Assembly (NCBI GenBank): GCA_963169045.1
Contig: CAUJDF010000108.1
Coordinates: forward strand, 62,001 to 126,000
DNA length: 64,000 bases
Source of the DNA: Myxococcota bacterium
GTDB taxonomy: Bacteria; Myxococcota_A; Bradymonadia; UBA7976; UBA1532
Direction of reading: 5' to 3'
In this document: piece by piece, positions 32,818 through 41,629 of the stretch
Layout of the letters: each line of letters starts with the position of its first letter
Position numbering within the stretch: the first letter of the stretch is position 1
The notes under the pieces: model-generated
What the model was told of the DNA's origin: nothing
The model's database searches: none
The model's input: the letters and a program-made list of their open reading frames with translations, nothing else
Made by a program: the position numbers and the translations under genes

Positions 32818-34176
32818 TCAGGGACGCGGGGCGCAGTTCGGGAAGACGTCGACGTCGGGGGACGCGACGCAGGCGCGCAGCGAGCCGATGAGGCCCTGCA
32901 CGAAGGCGTCGGCGGGGGCGAGGACGGCGGGCGGGTTGCCCGTCTCGTACACGTGGCTCGTGGGCGCGCCGCCGCGATCGAGCTCGACGGTGCTCGCGCC
33001 GCCGTCGGCGCAGTCGGGGCAGCCGTAGCGGTCCTGCAGCTCGACGCCGACGAGGCCCACAGCGAGGGCGCGCGCGCGCCGGTGGCCGGCGTCGGTCAGG
33101 ATGCCGCGGTGCTCGGTGCAGGCGGGGTCGGGCCCGTTGTCGCACACCGTCAGCGTCACCTCGTCGCAGGGCGGGGCGCGGTTGAGCGATGTCGCCGAGA
33201 TGACCAGCGTCGACCGGCAGCCCTGGAGGCACTCGCCGAAGCTCAGCGAGCCACCGAGCACGATCACGTCGCGCGAGAGGTCCGCGCAGGCGGGGCCGCC
33301 GCACGCGCGCTCGCAGTCGTCGCGCGTCGCGAAGTTGTTCTCGTTGCCGTCGCAGCCGCCGTACACGAACTCGACGCAGCGCGTGCCATCGAACGCCCAG
33401 CGCGGGATGGCGGCGTCGCACGGGCCGACCTCGATGGGCTGCGCGCAGACGTCGCCGGCGCAGGGGCCCTCGTGGTCGACGTCGACGCCGGCGGCCTGCG
33501 CCTCGCAGCCGTTCCCGTAGGTGCGGCCGTCGCAGCCGCAGGCGGGGTCGAAGACGGCGTCGCAGGCCATCGGGCGCGGACGGCAGGTGCCCTGCGCGTC
33601 GGCGAAGTCGCAGCCCGGACCGGCGAAGTCGCAGAACTCGGCGCCGCCACAGGTCGGGCCGGCGCGGCCGCCGCAGGCGACGCCGCCGGACGGGCAGGCG
33701 GCGGCGCACTCGGCCTCGGTCTCGAAGTTGTTCGCGTTGCCCTGGCAGCCGCCGTAGATGAACTCGACGCAACGACCCTGCGCGGCATCGAAGGCCCAGC
33801 GCGGGATGGCCGCCTCGCAGGGGCCCTGGACGATGGGCAGCGCGCAGGGGTCGGCGCCGGCGTCCGGGCCGCCGGTGTCGGGCGCTGCGGCGTCCGGGCC
33901 GCCGGTGTCCGTCGCCGCGGCGTCGGGGCCGCCCGTGTCCGGTGCTGCGGCGTCGGGGCCGCCGGTGTCCGGTGCCGCGGCGTCGAGATCGCCGGCGTCG
34001 AGGTCGCCGGCGTCGGGGACGCCCGTGTCCGTGGGGCCGCCGTCTGCGCGCCCGGCGTCGCCCACCGCGCCGTCCGGCGGCGCGGCGTCGCCGCCGCCCG
34101 TCCCGTCCCCGTCGTCGTCACAACCCGTCGCCAGCGCGAGGGCGACCATCAACGCGATCGTGCGCATCCGTGCCAT
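32818..34176 (-). CDS. Kunitz-Kazal-Kunitz lipoprotein with Pro-Asp-Ala tether
   Basis: A 452-residue predicted lipoprotein (lipobox ALATGC19). A 90-residue tether contains four near-identical 10-residue units ([10 protein letters not shown]). Two Kunitz/BPTI domains follow (C111-C161 and C244-C292), each with six Cys in the standard spacing and the [13 protein letters not shown] or [13 protein letters not shown] signature. Between them is a Kazal-like domain ([17 protein letters not shown]). Kunitz domains usually inhibit serine proteases by inserting the P1 residue after Cys14 of BPTI. Here P1 is Glu121 (GPCEAA) and Asp254 (GPCDAA), so trypsin-like targets are unlikely. The last 160 residues are of unknown fold ([13 protein letters not shown]). 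It may be a surface-exposed inhibitor (inference). Confidence 0.88.
   Translation of the reverse strand: MARMRTIALMVALALATGCDDDGDGTGGGDAAPPDGAVGDAGRADGGPTDTGVPDAGDLDAGDLDAAAPDTGGPDAAAPDTGGPDAAATDTGGPDAAAPDTGGPDAGADPCALPIVQGPCEAAIPRWAFDAAQGRCVEFIYGGCQGNANNFETEAECAAACPSGGVACGGRAGPTCGGAEFCDFAGPGCDFADAQGTCRPRPMACDAVFDPACGCDGRTYGNGCEAQAAGVDVDHEGPCAGDVCAQPIEVGPCDAAIPRWAFDGTRCVEFVYGGCDGNENNFATRDDCERACGGPACADLSRDVIVLGGSLSFGECLQGCRSTLVISATSLNRAPPCDEVTLTVCDNGPDPACTEHRGILTDAGHRRARALAVGLVGVELQDRYGCPDCADGGASTVELDRGGAPTSHVYETGNPPAVLAPADAFVQGLIGSLRACVASPDVDVFPNCAPRP
33861..33980 (-). repeat. 30-base minisatellite in the lipoprotein tether
   Basis: Four tandem 30-base units encode the [10 protein letters not shown] unit in the Kunitz-Kazal-Kunitz gene. 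The units differ by a few third-position and first-position changes. Copy number could vary between strains and change the distance of the domains from the membrane. It lacks unique spacers, so it is not a CRISPR array. Confidence 0.85.
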
Positions 34177-34603
34177 GACATGCTCCTTCGACGCGATTCA
34201 GAGCAACGGTCATACCACGCGGCCGCAGCGTGTCACGACGGGCGCGCCCGGCGCGTCCGGTGACGCCCGCGCCGCGACGCGTCACGACGGTGCGACATGC
34301 CTGCGGGGGACGCCAGCGGCCGTCGGGGTGGCGTCGGAAGGCATGCAGCGCACGCCATGGCCGCGCGGGGCGGCGTCGTCAGCCTTTGCGGCGTGCACCC
34401 GAAGCGTGCGGGGCGAGCGCGTCATGCCTGCACGGAGCGCCCCGCGCCGCCGGGGTCGGCGCCGCAAGCCTTGCGCGGCGGAACATGAGGTCGCGTGGTG
34501 CGTCCTGCAGGCCTGCGCGCACCTCCCGACGACCCCGCGGCGCGTCCCGCGGCCCCGCCGGCGCAGCGAAGCGCACCGCGCGGCGCCCGCGGGACCGCCG
34601 CTG
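34177..34603. other. 427-base intergenic stretch
   Basis: No gene is supported. Short open frames exist on both strands but read as Arg/Ala/Pro-rich noise. A 10-base direct repeat, GTCACGACGG, occurs at 34232-34241 and 34281-34290, and CATGCCTGC occurs twice (from 34297 and from 34424). The stretch may hold promoters for the two minus-strand genes or a small RNA, but I see no clear signal. Confidence 0.45.
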
Positions 34604-36478
34604 TCAGTCGCCCAGCGCGCCCGTCACGAGGTCGCGCCGCACGCGCGCCTTCGGCACCGGAAAGTCGAACCAGCGGCGCACGTCCTCGTCGAGCCCGATG
34701 CCGTGCATGAAGTTGTAGAGCGCCTTCTTCAGGCCGGCGTGCAGCGCTTCGTGGTCCACGCCGGTCGGGTCGAAGAACGGCACCTCGTTGCGCGCGAACG
34801 TCGACTCGACGGGCAGGAGGCGCACGCCGAAGCGCTCCGGGTCCTGGCCGACGGGGCTGTGCACGGTGCAGGCGAAGCGGTGCCAGTACGCCGACTGGAT
34901 GCAGCCTTCGGCGAAGAGCTGGCGCACGCGCTCGAGCGAGTCGACGGTCTCCTGCACCGTCTGCGTCGGGAAGCCGAACATCAGGTACGCGTGCACCATC
35001 ACGCCCGCCGCGGTGAAGGCGTGGGTGACGCGCGCCACCTGCTCGACGGTGACGCCCTTGGACATCAGCGCGAGCAGGCGGTCCGACGCCGCCTCGAGGC
35101 CGCCGCTCACCGCGATGCAGCCGGACTCGGCCAGCAGGCGGCACAGCGCGGGCGTGAAGGTCTTCTCGAAGCGGATGTTGCCCCACCACGTCACGGTCAG
35201 GCCGCGGCGCAGGATCTCCTCGGCCATCGCGCCGAGCACCTTGGGCGGCGCCGCCTCGTCGACGAAGTGGAAGCCGGTCGTGCCCGTCTCCGCGATGAGC
35301 TTCTCCATGCGGTCGACGATGCGCGTCGCCGTCGCCGCCTCGTAGCGGCCGATGTAGTCGAGCGTGACGTCGCAGAAGGTGCACTTCCGCCAGTAGCAGC
35401 CGTGGGCCAGCGTCAGCTTGTTCCAGCGGCCGTCGGACCACAGGCGGTGCATGGGGTTCAGGAGCTCGCAGATCGACAGGTAGCGGTCGATCGGCAGGCC
35501 GTCGTAGGTGGGCGTGCCCGTGTCGCGGAACGGCACGTCGTGCAGCGCGGGATCGCTCCGCAGGACGACGCGCCCACCGTCGCGCACGTACGTGCGCAGC
35601 AGGCGGTCGCTGCGGCCGGCGACGTGCTCGATGAGCGCCAGGAGCGGCGCCTCGCCGTCGTCGAGGGTGACGAAGTCGACGAAGTCGAAGACGCGCGGCG
35701 CCGCGAGCTCGCGCAGCTCGGTGTTCACGTAGCCGCCGCCCATCGCGACGCGCACGCCGGGCGCGACGCGCCGGATCTCCCGCGCCATGCGGAAGCCGCC
35801 GTAGACGTTGCCGGGGAAGGGCAGGGTGATGCCCACGAGGTCGGGGCGGTGCCGCGCGAGCAGGTCGCGCGTGATCTCGTCGAGGAGGCGGTCGACGAGC
35901 GTCGGCTCGCCGTCCAGCGCCGCGAGGATGGGGTCGAAGCTCGACGCGCTCGCCGCGAGCTTCTCGGCGTAGCGCGACATCTCGAAGCGCGGATCGACGC
36001 CCTCGCGGATGACGTCGGCCAGGTCGTCGACGTACAGGCTGGCGAGGTGCTGCGCGCGGTCGCGCAGGCCGAGCGAGCCGAAGGCCCAGCCGAGCGGGTC
36101 CTCGCCGTCCTCGTCTTCGAGCGCGTACTGCGCGAGCACGTCGAAGCGCGGGCCGCGCGGCAGGTAGTCGTCGCTGCAGAGGCGCCAGGCGAGCGATGCG
36201 TCCTTGCCCTGCAGGAAGCGCACGACCGGGCCGACCGTGGCCAGGTAGCGCGGCAGGTGCTCGACGAAGAACTGCAGCGAACGCGACCACGGGTCGGTGA
36301 TGGCGGCGGCGACCTGCGCGAGGCCCTCGCGGCTGAGGAGGCGCAGCACGAGCTCGATGGCGGGGTCCGCCTGGGCGACGTCGTGGCCGCGCTCGCGCAG
36401 GAAGCCGGTCAGGTACGCCGTGGCGGGATACGGCGTGTTGAGCTGCGTCATCGGCGGGGTGACGAGGAGGATCTTCAT
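34604..36478 (-). CDS. B12-binding-like radical SAM protein
   Basis: A 624-residue soluble protein. The N-terminal half has a cobalamin-binding-like fold (MKILLVTPP, and PDLVGITLPFPGNVYGGFRMA further on with MGGGYVNTE). The radical SAM half has the iron-sulphur loop GCYWRKCTFCD, with four residues between the first two Cys where three are usual, followed by FHFVDEAAPPKVL and GGLEAASDRLL. Such enzymes cut S-adenosylmethionine to make a radical and act in many modifications and natural-product pathways; the substrate is unknown. The start ATG overlaps the stop of the glutaredoxin-like gene upstream (ATGA), so they are co-expressed. Confidence 0.85.
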   Translation of the reverse strand: MKILLVTPPMTQLNTPYPATAYLTGFLRERGHDVAQADPAIELVLRLLSREGLAQVAAAITDPWSRSLQFFVEHLPRYLATVGPVVRFLQGKDASLAWRLCSDDYLPRGPRFDVLAQYALEDEDGEDPLGWAFGSLGLRDRAQHLASLYVDDLADVIREGVDPRFEMSRYAEKLAASASSFDPILAALDGEPTLVDRLLDEITRDLLARHRPDLVGITLPFPGNVYGGFRMAREIRRVAPGVRVAMGGGYVNTELRELAAPRVFDFVDFVTLDDGEAPLLALIEHVAGRSDRLLRTYVRDGGRVVLRSDPALHDVPFRDTGTPTYDGLPIDRYLSICELLNPMHRLWSDGRWNKLTLAHGCYWRKCTFCDVTLDYIGRYEAATATRIVDRMEKLIAETGTTGFHFVDEAAPPKVLGAMAEEILRRGLTVTWWGNIRFEKTFTPALCRLLAESGCIAVSGGLEAASDRLLALMSKGVTVEQVARVTHAFTAAGVMVHAYLMFGFPTQTVQETVDSLERVRQLFAEGCIQSAYWHRFACTVHSPVGQDPERFGVRLLPVESTFARNEVPFFDPTGVDHEALHAGLKKALYNFMHGIGLDEDVRRWFDFPVPKARVRRDLVTGALGD

Positions 36479-37167
36479 CCGTAGGTGCGCTCGAGGTACG
36501 CGACGATGTCGTCGGACTCGTACATCGCCGTGCCGGTGTTCGGGTCGACCAGATAGGGGACCTGCATCTTGCCGCCGCGGGCCACGAGGTCCTTCCGCTT
36601 CACGCTCCGCTTCGCGACGTTGTGCACACGGAAGTCGAGGTTCAGCTCGTGCAGCGCCTCGCGGACCTTGCGGCAGTACGGCGAGGCCTCGAAGTTCCAG
36701 AGCTCGAGCCGCTGCGCCGGCTGCTCGCGGCCCGGCGCCCGGGCCACCCGCCCGCGCGGCCGCACCGCCGAGGCGAGCCCGGACTCCAGCGTATTCAAAG
36801 GGGAAACCGCGCGCGCCCACCCCGCTCGTCCCGAGCCGTAGCGCGCGTAGAGGTGGTCGATGATCGCCTCGGACTCGTAGAGCGTCACGCCGGCGTCGGC
36901 GTCGACCAGGAGCGGGAACTGCGCCTTGCCCCCGATGGCGACCGCCTGCTCGCGGTTGTTCGAGCCGCGGGCGCAGGGGTGGGAGACGAAGTCGAGGTCG
37001 AGCTCGCTGAGCACCTCGCGGACCTTGCGGCAATAGGGGCAGGCCTCGAACTCCCAGAGCTCGAGCACCTGCGCCGGCTGCTTCGCCGCGCCGCGCGACA
37101 CGTACATGCCGCGCCCGCCGCGCAGCACCGAGACGGCGTACGAGTGGATGTTGCCCAGGCGTCCCAT
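36475..37167 (-). CDS. Tandem glutaredoxin / GST-N-terminal-like protein
   Basis: A 230-residue cytoplasmic protein made of two thioredoxin-fold domains that look like duplicates. Domain 1 (about 35-110) has the active-site motif CPYC (C43/C46); domain 2 (about 153-230) has SPYC (S162/C165), so only one Cys is left. Both end in a cis-Pro and Tyr-Glu-Ser phrase (FPLLVDADAG...LYESE; VPYLVDPNTG...MYESD). This matches the glutathione S-transferase N-terminal / glutaredoxin family and suggests thiol-disulfide exchange. The ATG at 37167 has GGGAGA upstream; the stop overlaps the radical SAM start. It may supply electrons or glutathione handling to that enzyme (inference). Confidence 0.87.
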   Translation of the reverse strand: MGRLGNIHSYAVSVLRGGRGMYVSRGAAKQPAQVLELWEFEACPYCRKVREVLSELDLDFVSHPCARGSNNREQAVAIGGKAQFPLLVDADAGVTLYESEAIIDHLYARYGSGRAGWARAVSPLNTLESGLASAVRPRGRVARAPGREQPAQRLELWNFEASPYCRKVREALHELNLDFRVHNVAKRSVKRKDLVARGGKMQVPYLVDPNTGTAMYESDDIVAYLERTYG

Positions 37168-37268
37168 GCCGGTCTCCCGCGTGGTTCGCGGCGAGGGTAC
37201 GCCCGGCGCCCGGGGCGTCAACCCCGAAGCCGCGCTACCCTGGCCGCTCGCACCGGCCCGGAGATCCC

Positions 37269-37511
37269 ATGAGCACCGACGACGACGGCCCGATCCTCGT
37301 CGACCCGCAGGCCCTCGCCCCCGACACGCTGCGCCGCCTCGTCGAGGAGTTCGTCACGCGCGACGGCACCGACTACGGCGACGTGGAGATGCCGCTCGAC
37401 CGGCGCGTCGCCGCCGTGCTCGCGCAGCTGAAGAGCGGCGTGGCGGTGATCGCGTTCGACCCGCGCGCCGAGTCGGCCACCATCGTGCTGAAGCGCGACC
37501 TGCCGCGCTGA
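37269..37511 (+). CDS. YheU-family protein
   Basis: An 80-residue protein resembling YheU (UPF0270): the phrase TLRRLVEEFVTRDGTDYGD and the following VAAVLAQLKSGVAVIAFD align with the E. coli protein of 72 residues. The E. coli family has no clear function, though it is widespread among proteobacteria. The ATG at 37269 follows a GGAG site. It diverges from the glutaredoxin-like gene with a 101-base spacer. Confidence 0.85.
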   Translation: MSTDDDGPILVDPQALAPDTLRRLVEEFVTRDGTDYGDVEMPLDRRVAAVLAQLKSGVAVIAFDPRAESATIVLKRDLPR

Positions 37512-37615
37512 TCAGGGCGGATCCGGCGGCCGCGCCACGGTTCGATCCGCGGCGACGGTCGTCGGGGCGTCGGCGACCGCGGCCGCCGCGCACCCCGCCG
37601 CGGCGAGCCACACCC

Positions 37616-38491
37616 TCACGCGCCGCGCGCCGGCACCTTCTCCGCGCGCTCACGGAGGCGCTTGAAGCCCATGCGGGCGCAGAACGCGGGCCAGGCCGCC
37701 GAGGGGCCGCGCCAGCGCAGGTCCTCGGCGCCCTCGGGGACGGGCGCGTCGGTGGAGAGCGTCGCGAGGCGGCGATAGAGCAGCGCGGCGTCGCGGTGCG
37801 CGTTCAGGTTCTCGGCGAGGCGCGCGGCGCCGCGAACCGCGACCCTCCAGTCTCCCGGGTCCCTCGGGACATCGGCGACGTGTCCGTGGGCGGCGAGCAC
37901 GGCCGCCGCCGACTTCGGCCCCCAGCCGGGCACTCCGGGCAGGCCGTCGGCGGCGTCGCCCACGAGCGCCAGCCAGTCGGGGATCGAGGCCGGCGGCACG
38001 CCCCACTTCGCGCGCACGGCATCCTCGTCGGTCTCCACGCCCTTCTTGCGGTCGAGCATCACGACGCGCCGGCCGTCGACGAGCTGGGCGAAGTCCTTGT
38101 CGGTGGCGCAGACGAACACGCGCTCGAACGCGCCGCCGAGGCGGTGCACGGCGGTGCCGATCGCGTCGTCGGCCTCGAATTCGACCATCGGCCACAGGGT
38201 GACGCCGAGCGCGGCGAGGCCGTCCTCGAGCGGCGCGAACTGCGCGAGCAGCGCCGGCTCGACGTCGTCGCCGGTCTTGTAGCCGGCGAACTCACGGTTG
38301 CGCCACGAGGTGATGACGCGGTCGGTGGCGCAGCCGACGTGGGTCACGCCGGGCTCGCCGAGCAGCGAGACGACGCTCGACAGCGCGCCGAGCACCGCGC
38401 CGGCCTCGGCGCCGTCCGGCGTCTTGATGGAGGGCATGGCGAAGTACGCCTTGAAGAGCTCCCACGTCGCGTCGACGAGATGCAGGTGCAC
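37616..38491 (-). CDS. 5'-3' exonuclease, FEN/Xni-like
   Basis: A 291-residue protein with the 5'-3' exonuclease fold found in the N-terminal part of DNA polymerase I and in Xni. Metal-binding acids occur in HLVDATWELFKAYFA, FEADDAIGTA and ATDKDFAQLV. A helix-hairpin-helix type DNA-binding turn, VGDAADGLPGVPGWGPKSAA, is conserved. Such enzymes trim DNA flaps in repair and replication. It is a stand-alone exonuclease domain without a polymerase. The GTG at 38491 has a GGAG site; upstream sequence in frame is not like the family. Confidence 0.9.
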   Translation of the reverse strand: MHLHLVDATWELFKAYFAMPSIKTPDGAEAGAVLGALSSVVSLLGEPGVTHVGCATDRVITSWRNREFAGYKTGDDVEPALLAQFAPLEDGLAALGVTLWPMVEFEADDAIGTAVHRLGGAFERVFVCATDKDFAQLVDGRRVVMLDRKKGVETDEDAVRAKWGVPPASIPDWLALVGDAADGLPGVPGWGPKSAAAVLAAHGHVADVPRDPGDWRVAVRGAARLAENLNAHRDAALLYRRLATLSTDAPVPEGAEDLRWRGPSAAWPAFCARMGFKRLRERAEKVPARGA

Positions 38492-38591
38492 GCGCGCTCC
38501 GGTGACGTTTCCGGGCAAGATAACGCATTCGGCGTCGCAACCCGCGCGCGGCGGTCGGGTTGTCTCCCGTGACGAAACGAAGGAGGCGGTG

Positions 38592-40391
38592 ATGCGGTGG
38601 ACGGCGGCGCTGGTGGCGCTCTGGCTCTGGGGATGCGGCGAGGCGGCCGAGGACGCGCCCGACGGCGGCGCGGCGGCGCCCGACGCGGCTGCGCCCGACG
38701 CGGCGGCGGCGCCCGACGCCGGCGGGTCGTGCGTCCCCGAGCGCGCGGCGTTCGCGGACGATGTGGCGGCGCGGCTCGAGACGTGGTGCGGGGCGTGCCA
38801 CGGCGAGTCGACCCTGTTCGGCGCGCCGTTCACGCTGCTCGACTACGACGCGCTCGTGGCCGGCGAGCCGGGGGCCCGCCGCGTCGACCGCGTCGTGGCG
38901 CGGCTGCGCGAGGGCACCATGCCGCCCGCCGGCCAGCCCCAGCCGGACAGCGAGGCGCGCATGGCCCTGCTCGACTGGGCGACGTGCGGCGCGAACCGCG
39001 GCGAGCCGCCCGAGGGCCCGCCCCCCGGCGGCTTCGAGGTGGACCGGCCCATCCTGCCCGATCCGGGCGAGCCGCCCGCGGGCACCGACTTCTTCGAGCT
39101 GCGCGCCGGCCGTTTCGCGGTGCCCGCCGACCGCAGCGACCACTACGAGTGCTTCTCGTTCGCCGCGCCGGTCGACGGCGAGCGCTTCATCCGCCGCATC
39201 GAGACGATCGTCGACGACGCGCGCGTCGTGCACCACATCGTCGTCATCCCCGGCGCCGAGGGGCTCGAGGCCGGCGCCCACGGCCGCTGCCGCAACGAGA
39301 ACGCCCTGCAGCTGATCTACGGATGGGCGCCGGGGCAGGGGGCGCTGCAGTTCGCCGAGGGCGGGCTGCGCGTGCGCCCGGGCGAGCGCCTGACGCTGCA
39401 GATCCACTACAACAACTCGGCGGGCCACACCGACGTGGCCGACTCGAGCGGCATCCGCGTCTACCACGGCCCCGCCGAGGGCCCCGAGGTCGGGATGCTC
39501 ATCTTCGGCCCGCTCGGCTTCGCGGTGCCCGGCCGCAGCGAGGGCGACGCGCTCGGGGCGTGCACGCTGCCGCAGGACATGCGCCTGCTGGCCAGCTTCC
39601 CGCACATGCACGAGTTCGGGCACGCGTTCGAGCAGACGGTGGAGCGCGCCGCCGGCGGCGTCGAGCCGCTCATCACGCTGCGCGGCTGGGACTTCGCCAG
39701 CCAGTTCGTCTACGAGACGCCGATGGACCTGCGGGCCGGCGACGTCGTCCGCACGCGCTGCGTCTTTCGCAACCCGAACGAAGGGCCGATCGGCTTCGGG
39801 CCGCGGACGGGCGACGAGATGTGCTTCAACTTCGCGTACGTGACGCCGCCGCCGCCCAACGGCTACTGCAACGAGGAGATGGAGGCGCCGCTCGTCTACG
39901 CGCCCGGCGCGTGCGCCCCCGAGGGCGCGGCCACGCTCGCGCCGCCCACGGTGAAGGGCGAGATCGTCGTCGCGCCGCCGCCGACGCTCGCCGGCGGCGC
40001 CCTGCCCGAGGGCCGGTTCGTCGTCGACGGCGCCGCGGTGATGCTCGGCCGGGCGCAGGTCGGCTCCTCGGAGGTCGACGTCGAGAAGAGCAACGTGCGC
40101 ATGGCCGGCGTCGCCGACTTCGCGGACGGCGCGCTGCGCCTCGACGTGAACGCGTCGCTGCACTTCGTCGCCGGCGCGCTGGCGCTCGACCGCGCCATCC
40201 CGCTGTCGGTGGCGGGCGCGGTCACCGCGGGCGAAGGCGGTGGCCTGACGCTCGACGCCGCGTGCGGCAGCATCCCCGGCGGCGGCACGCTCTCGTTCGA
40301 GCGCATGGGCGAGCGCCTGCGCCTCGGCGTGAACTTCAGCGGCGCCGCCATCCCGCTCTTCGTGCAGGTGGACCTGCGCCCCGCCGACTGA
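38592..40391 (+). CDS. Cytochrome c / PHM-type copper monooxygenase-like lipoprotein
   Basis: A 599-residue predicted lipoprotein (lipobox LWLWGC) with a PDAAAP tether. A single haem motif, C66GAC69H70, lies in a small cytochrome-like domain that ends in the axial-Met-like region GTMPPAGQPQPDSEAR. A domain resembling peptidylglycine and dopamine monooxygenases follows: H214-H215 in VVHHIVVIPG, a HxH-like IHYNN (near 271) and PHMHEFGH (H338/H340). Such copper enzymes hydroxylate substrates with electrons delivered one at a time; the haem domain could feed them. A beta-rich C-terminus of about 150 residues is unassigned. The ATG at 38592 has a full AGGAGG site. It converges with the beta-helix gene. 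Confidence 0.87.
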   Translation: MRWTAALVALWLWGCGEAAEDAPDGGAAAPDAAAPDAAAAPDAGGSCVPERAAFADDVAARLETWCGACHGESTLFGAPFTLLDYDALVAGEPGARRVDRVVARLREGTMPPAGQPQPDSEARMALLDWATCGANRGEPPEGPPPGGFEVDRPILPDPGEPPAGTDFFELRAGRFAVPADRSDHYECFSFAAPVDGERFIRRIETIVDDARVVHHIVVIPGAEGLEAGAHGRCRNENALQLIYGWAPGQGALQFAEGGLRVRPGERLTLQIHYNNSAGHTDVADSSGIRVYHGPAEGPEVGMLIFGPLGFAVPGRSEGDALGACTLPQDMRLLASFPHMHEFGHAFEQTVERAAGGVEPLITLRGWDFASQFVYETPMDLRAGDVVRTRCVFRNPNEGPIGFGPRTGDEMCFNFAYVTPPPPNGYCNEEMEAPLVYAPGACAPEGAATLAPPTVKGEIVVAPPPTLAGGALPEGRFVVDGAAVMLGRAQVGSSEVDVEKSNVRMAGVADFADGALRLDVNASLHFVAGALALDRAIPLSVAGAVTAGEGGGLTLDAACGSIPGGGTLSFERMGERLRLGVNFSGAAIPLFVQVDLRPAD

Positions 40392-40403
40392 CGCGGCCGG
40401 AGA

Positions 40404-41540
40404 TCAGGGCGTCGGCGGCGCCGGCGAGAGGTCGCCCGTCGTCGTCGCCCTGCAGGCGCAGACCTTGTCGGCGCACGGCAGGCAGCGGTTCCCGCCGTCG
40501 TCGGACAGCGAGACGTCGGCGGCGCTCGGCGGGACGCAATCCGCGGCCCCCACGCCGATGGCGAGGCCGTTGCCGGCGAAGGTGTTGTCGCTCAGCGCCG
40601 CCGCGGCGGGCGCGCCGTCGGCGTCGCAGCCGGCGACGAGCAGGCCGGCGCCGCCGTTCTCGACGATGCGGTTCGCGTCGACGCCCACCGCCGAGCGGTA
40701 GACGCGCAGGCCGTTCCCGAAGGTGCCGTCCGGGCCGAAGCCGTTGAAGGCCATGTCCGTCCCGCTCACCGCGCCGCGCGCGTTGTCGAAGGTGACGCCC
40801 GCGACGCCGTTGCCGCCGACGAACGAGCGCGTGATCTCGACGGGCACCGCGTCGCCGACGACGTGGATGCCGCCCGCCGCGTGGTCGGTGACCGTGGCGC
40901 GGTCGATGCGCAGCCCGCCCGGCGCCTGCGAGGCGGCGTAGATCAGCAACCCGATGCCGCCGGAGTCGCGAACGAACGTGCGACGGATCCGCAGGCGGTC
41001 GACGCCCCGCAGCACGACGCCGTGGCCGACGGTGCCCTCGATCTCGACGCGCTCGAGGTCCAGCGCGCCGAAGCGGCCGGCGATGCCGCGCTCGCCGCCC
41101 TCGATGCGGACGCGCTCGGCGCCGACGGCGGGCAGCGCGTCGTCGTCGGTCGCGATGCCGGCGGCGCCGCCGACCAGCGTCAGCCGCGAGAGCGTGCCGC
41201 CGCCGCCCGGCCCGTACGTCAGCACGGCCCGGTCGCCTCCGGGCGCCACGATCTCGGCGCCCCGCCCGCCACCCTCGACGCGGACCGTCTTGCCCGTGAT
41301 CGTCAGCGCCTCGACGTAGCGCCCGGCCCGGATGCGCACGGTGCCGCCGTCGGCGACCGCGTCGAGGCCGGCCTGCAGCGTCGGCAGCCGCCGCGAGGGC
41401 ACCGTCACCTCGGCCGGCGCCGGGCACTGGCCCTCGGCGCACGGCACGCCGTCGGCGTCGGGGCAGCGCGCCTGCGCGATGGACGGGGCGACGAGGGCCC
41501 CGAGGACGAGGAGAGGACGTCGCAGCATCGGGTGAGGCAT
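40404..41540 (-). CDS. Secreted right-handed beta-helix protein
   Basis: A 378-residue exported protein. A signal peptide (LRRPLLVLGALVAPSIAQA) is followed by a Cys-rich bit (CPDADGVPCAEGQCPAP). The main part is a series of beta-helix turns rich in Gly and Asn: TLQAGLDAVADGGTVRIRAG, TITGKTVRVEGGG and VRDSGGIGLLIYAA, resembling DUF1565 or pectate-lyase-like NosD turns. It ends in a Cys cluster (CLPCADKVCACRATT). No catalytic residue is evident. The first ATG (41540) was chosen; the one at 41528 is also possible. Function unknown, possibly carbohydrate binding. Confidence 0.82.
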   Translation of the reverse strand: MPHPMLRRPLLVLGALVAPSIAQARCPDADGVPCAEGQCPAPAEVTVPSRRLPTLQAGLDAVADGGTVRIRAGRYVEALTITGKTVRVEGGGRGAEIVAPGGDRAVLTYGPGGGGTLSRLTLVGGAAGIATDDDALPAVGAERVRIEGGERGIAGRFGALDLERVEIEGTVGHGVVLRGVDRLRIRRTFVRDSGGIGLLIYAASQAPGGLRIDRATVTDHAAGGIHVVGDAVPVEITRSFVGGNGVAGVTFDNARGAVSGTDMAFNGFGPDGTFGNGLRVYRSAVGVDANRIVENGGAGLLVAGCDADGAPAAAALSDNTFAGNGLAIGVGAADCVPPSAADVSLSDDGGNRCLPCADKVCACRATTTGDLSPAPPTP

Positions 41541-41629
41541 GGCGCGGAATGGAACACGGACGGCGCGCGGCGACAAGGAGTTCCCGCGGACCCCCCCGAA
41601 CCGGCGGCGCCCGCGGCGCGGGGCCCGGG

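Noticed and set aside
33861-33980. CRISPR array
   Set aside because: The units are contiguous, coding 30-base repeats without unique spacers and no cas genes are near.
34282-34576. Short frames of 61-65 codons in the 427-base gap
   Set aside because: They are Arg/Pro-rich, lack ribosome binding sites and overlap each other on both strands.
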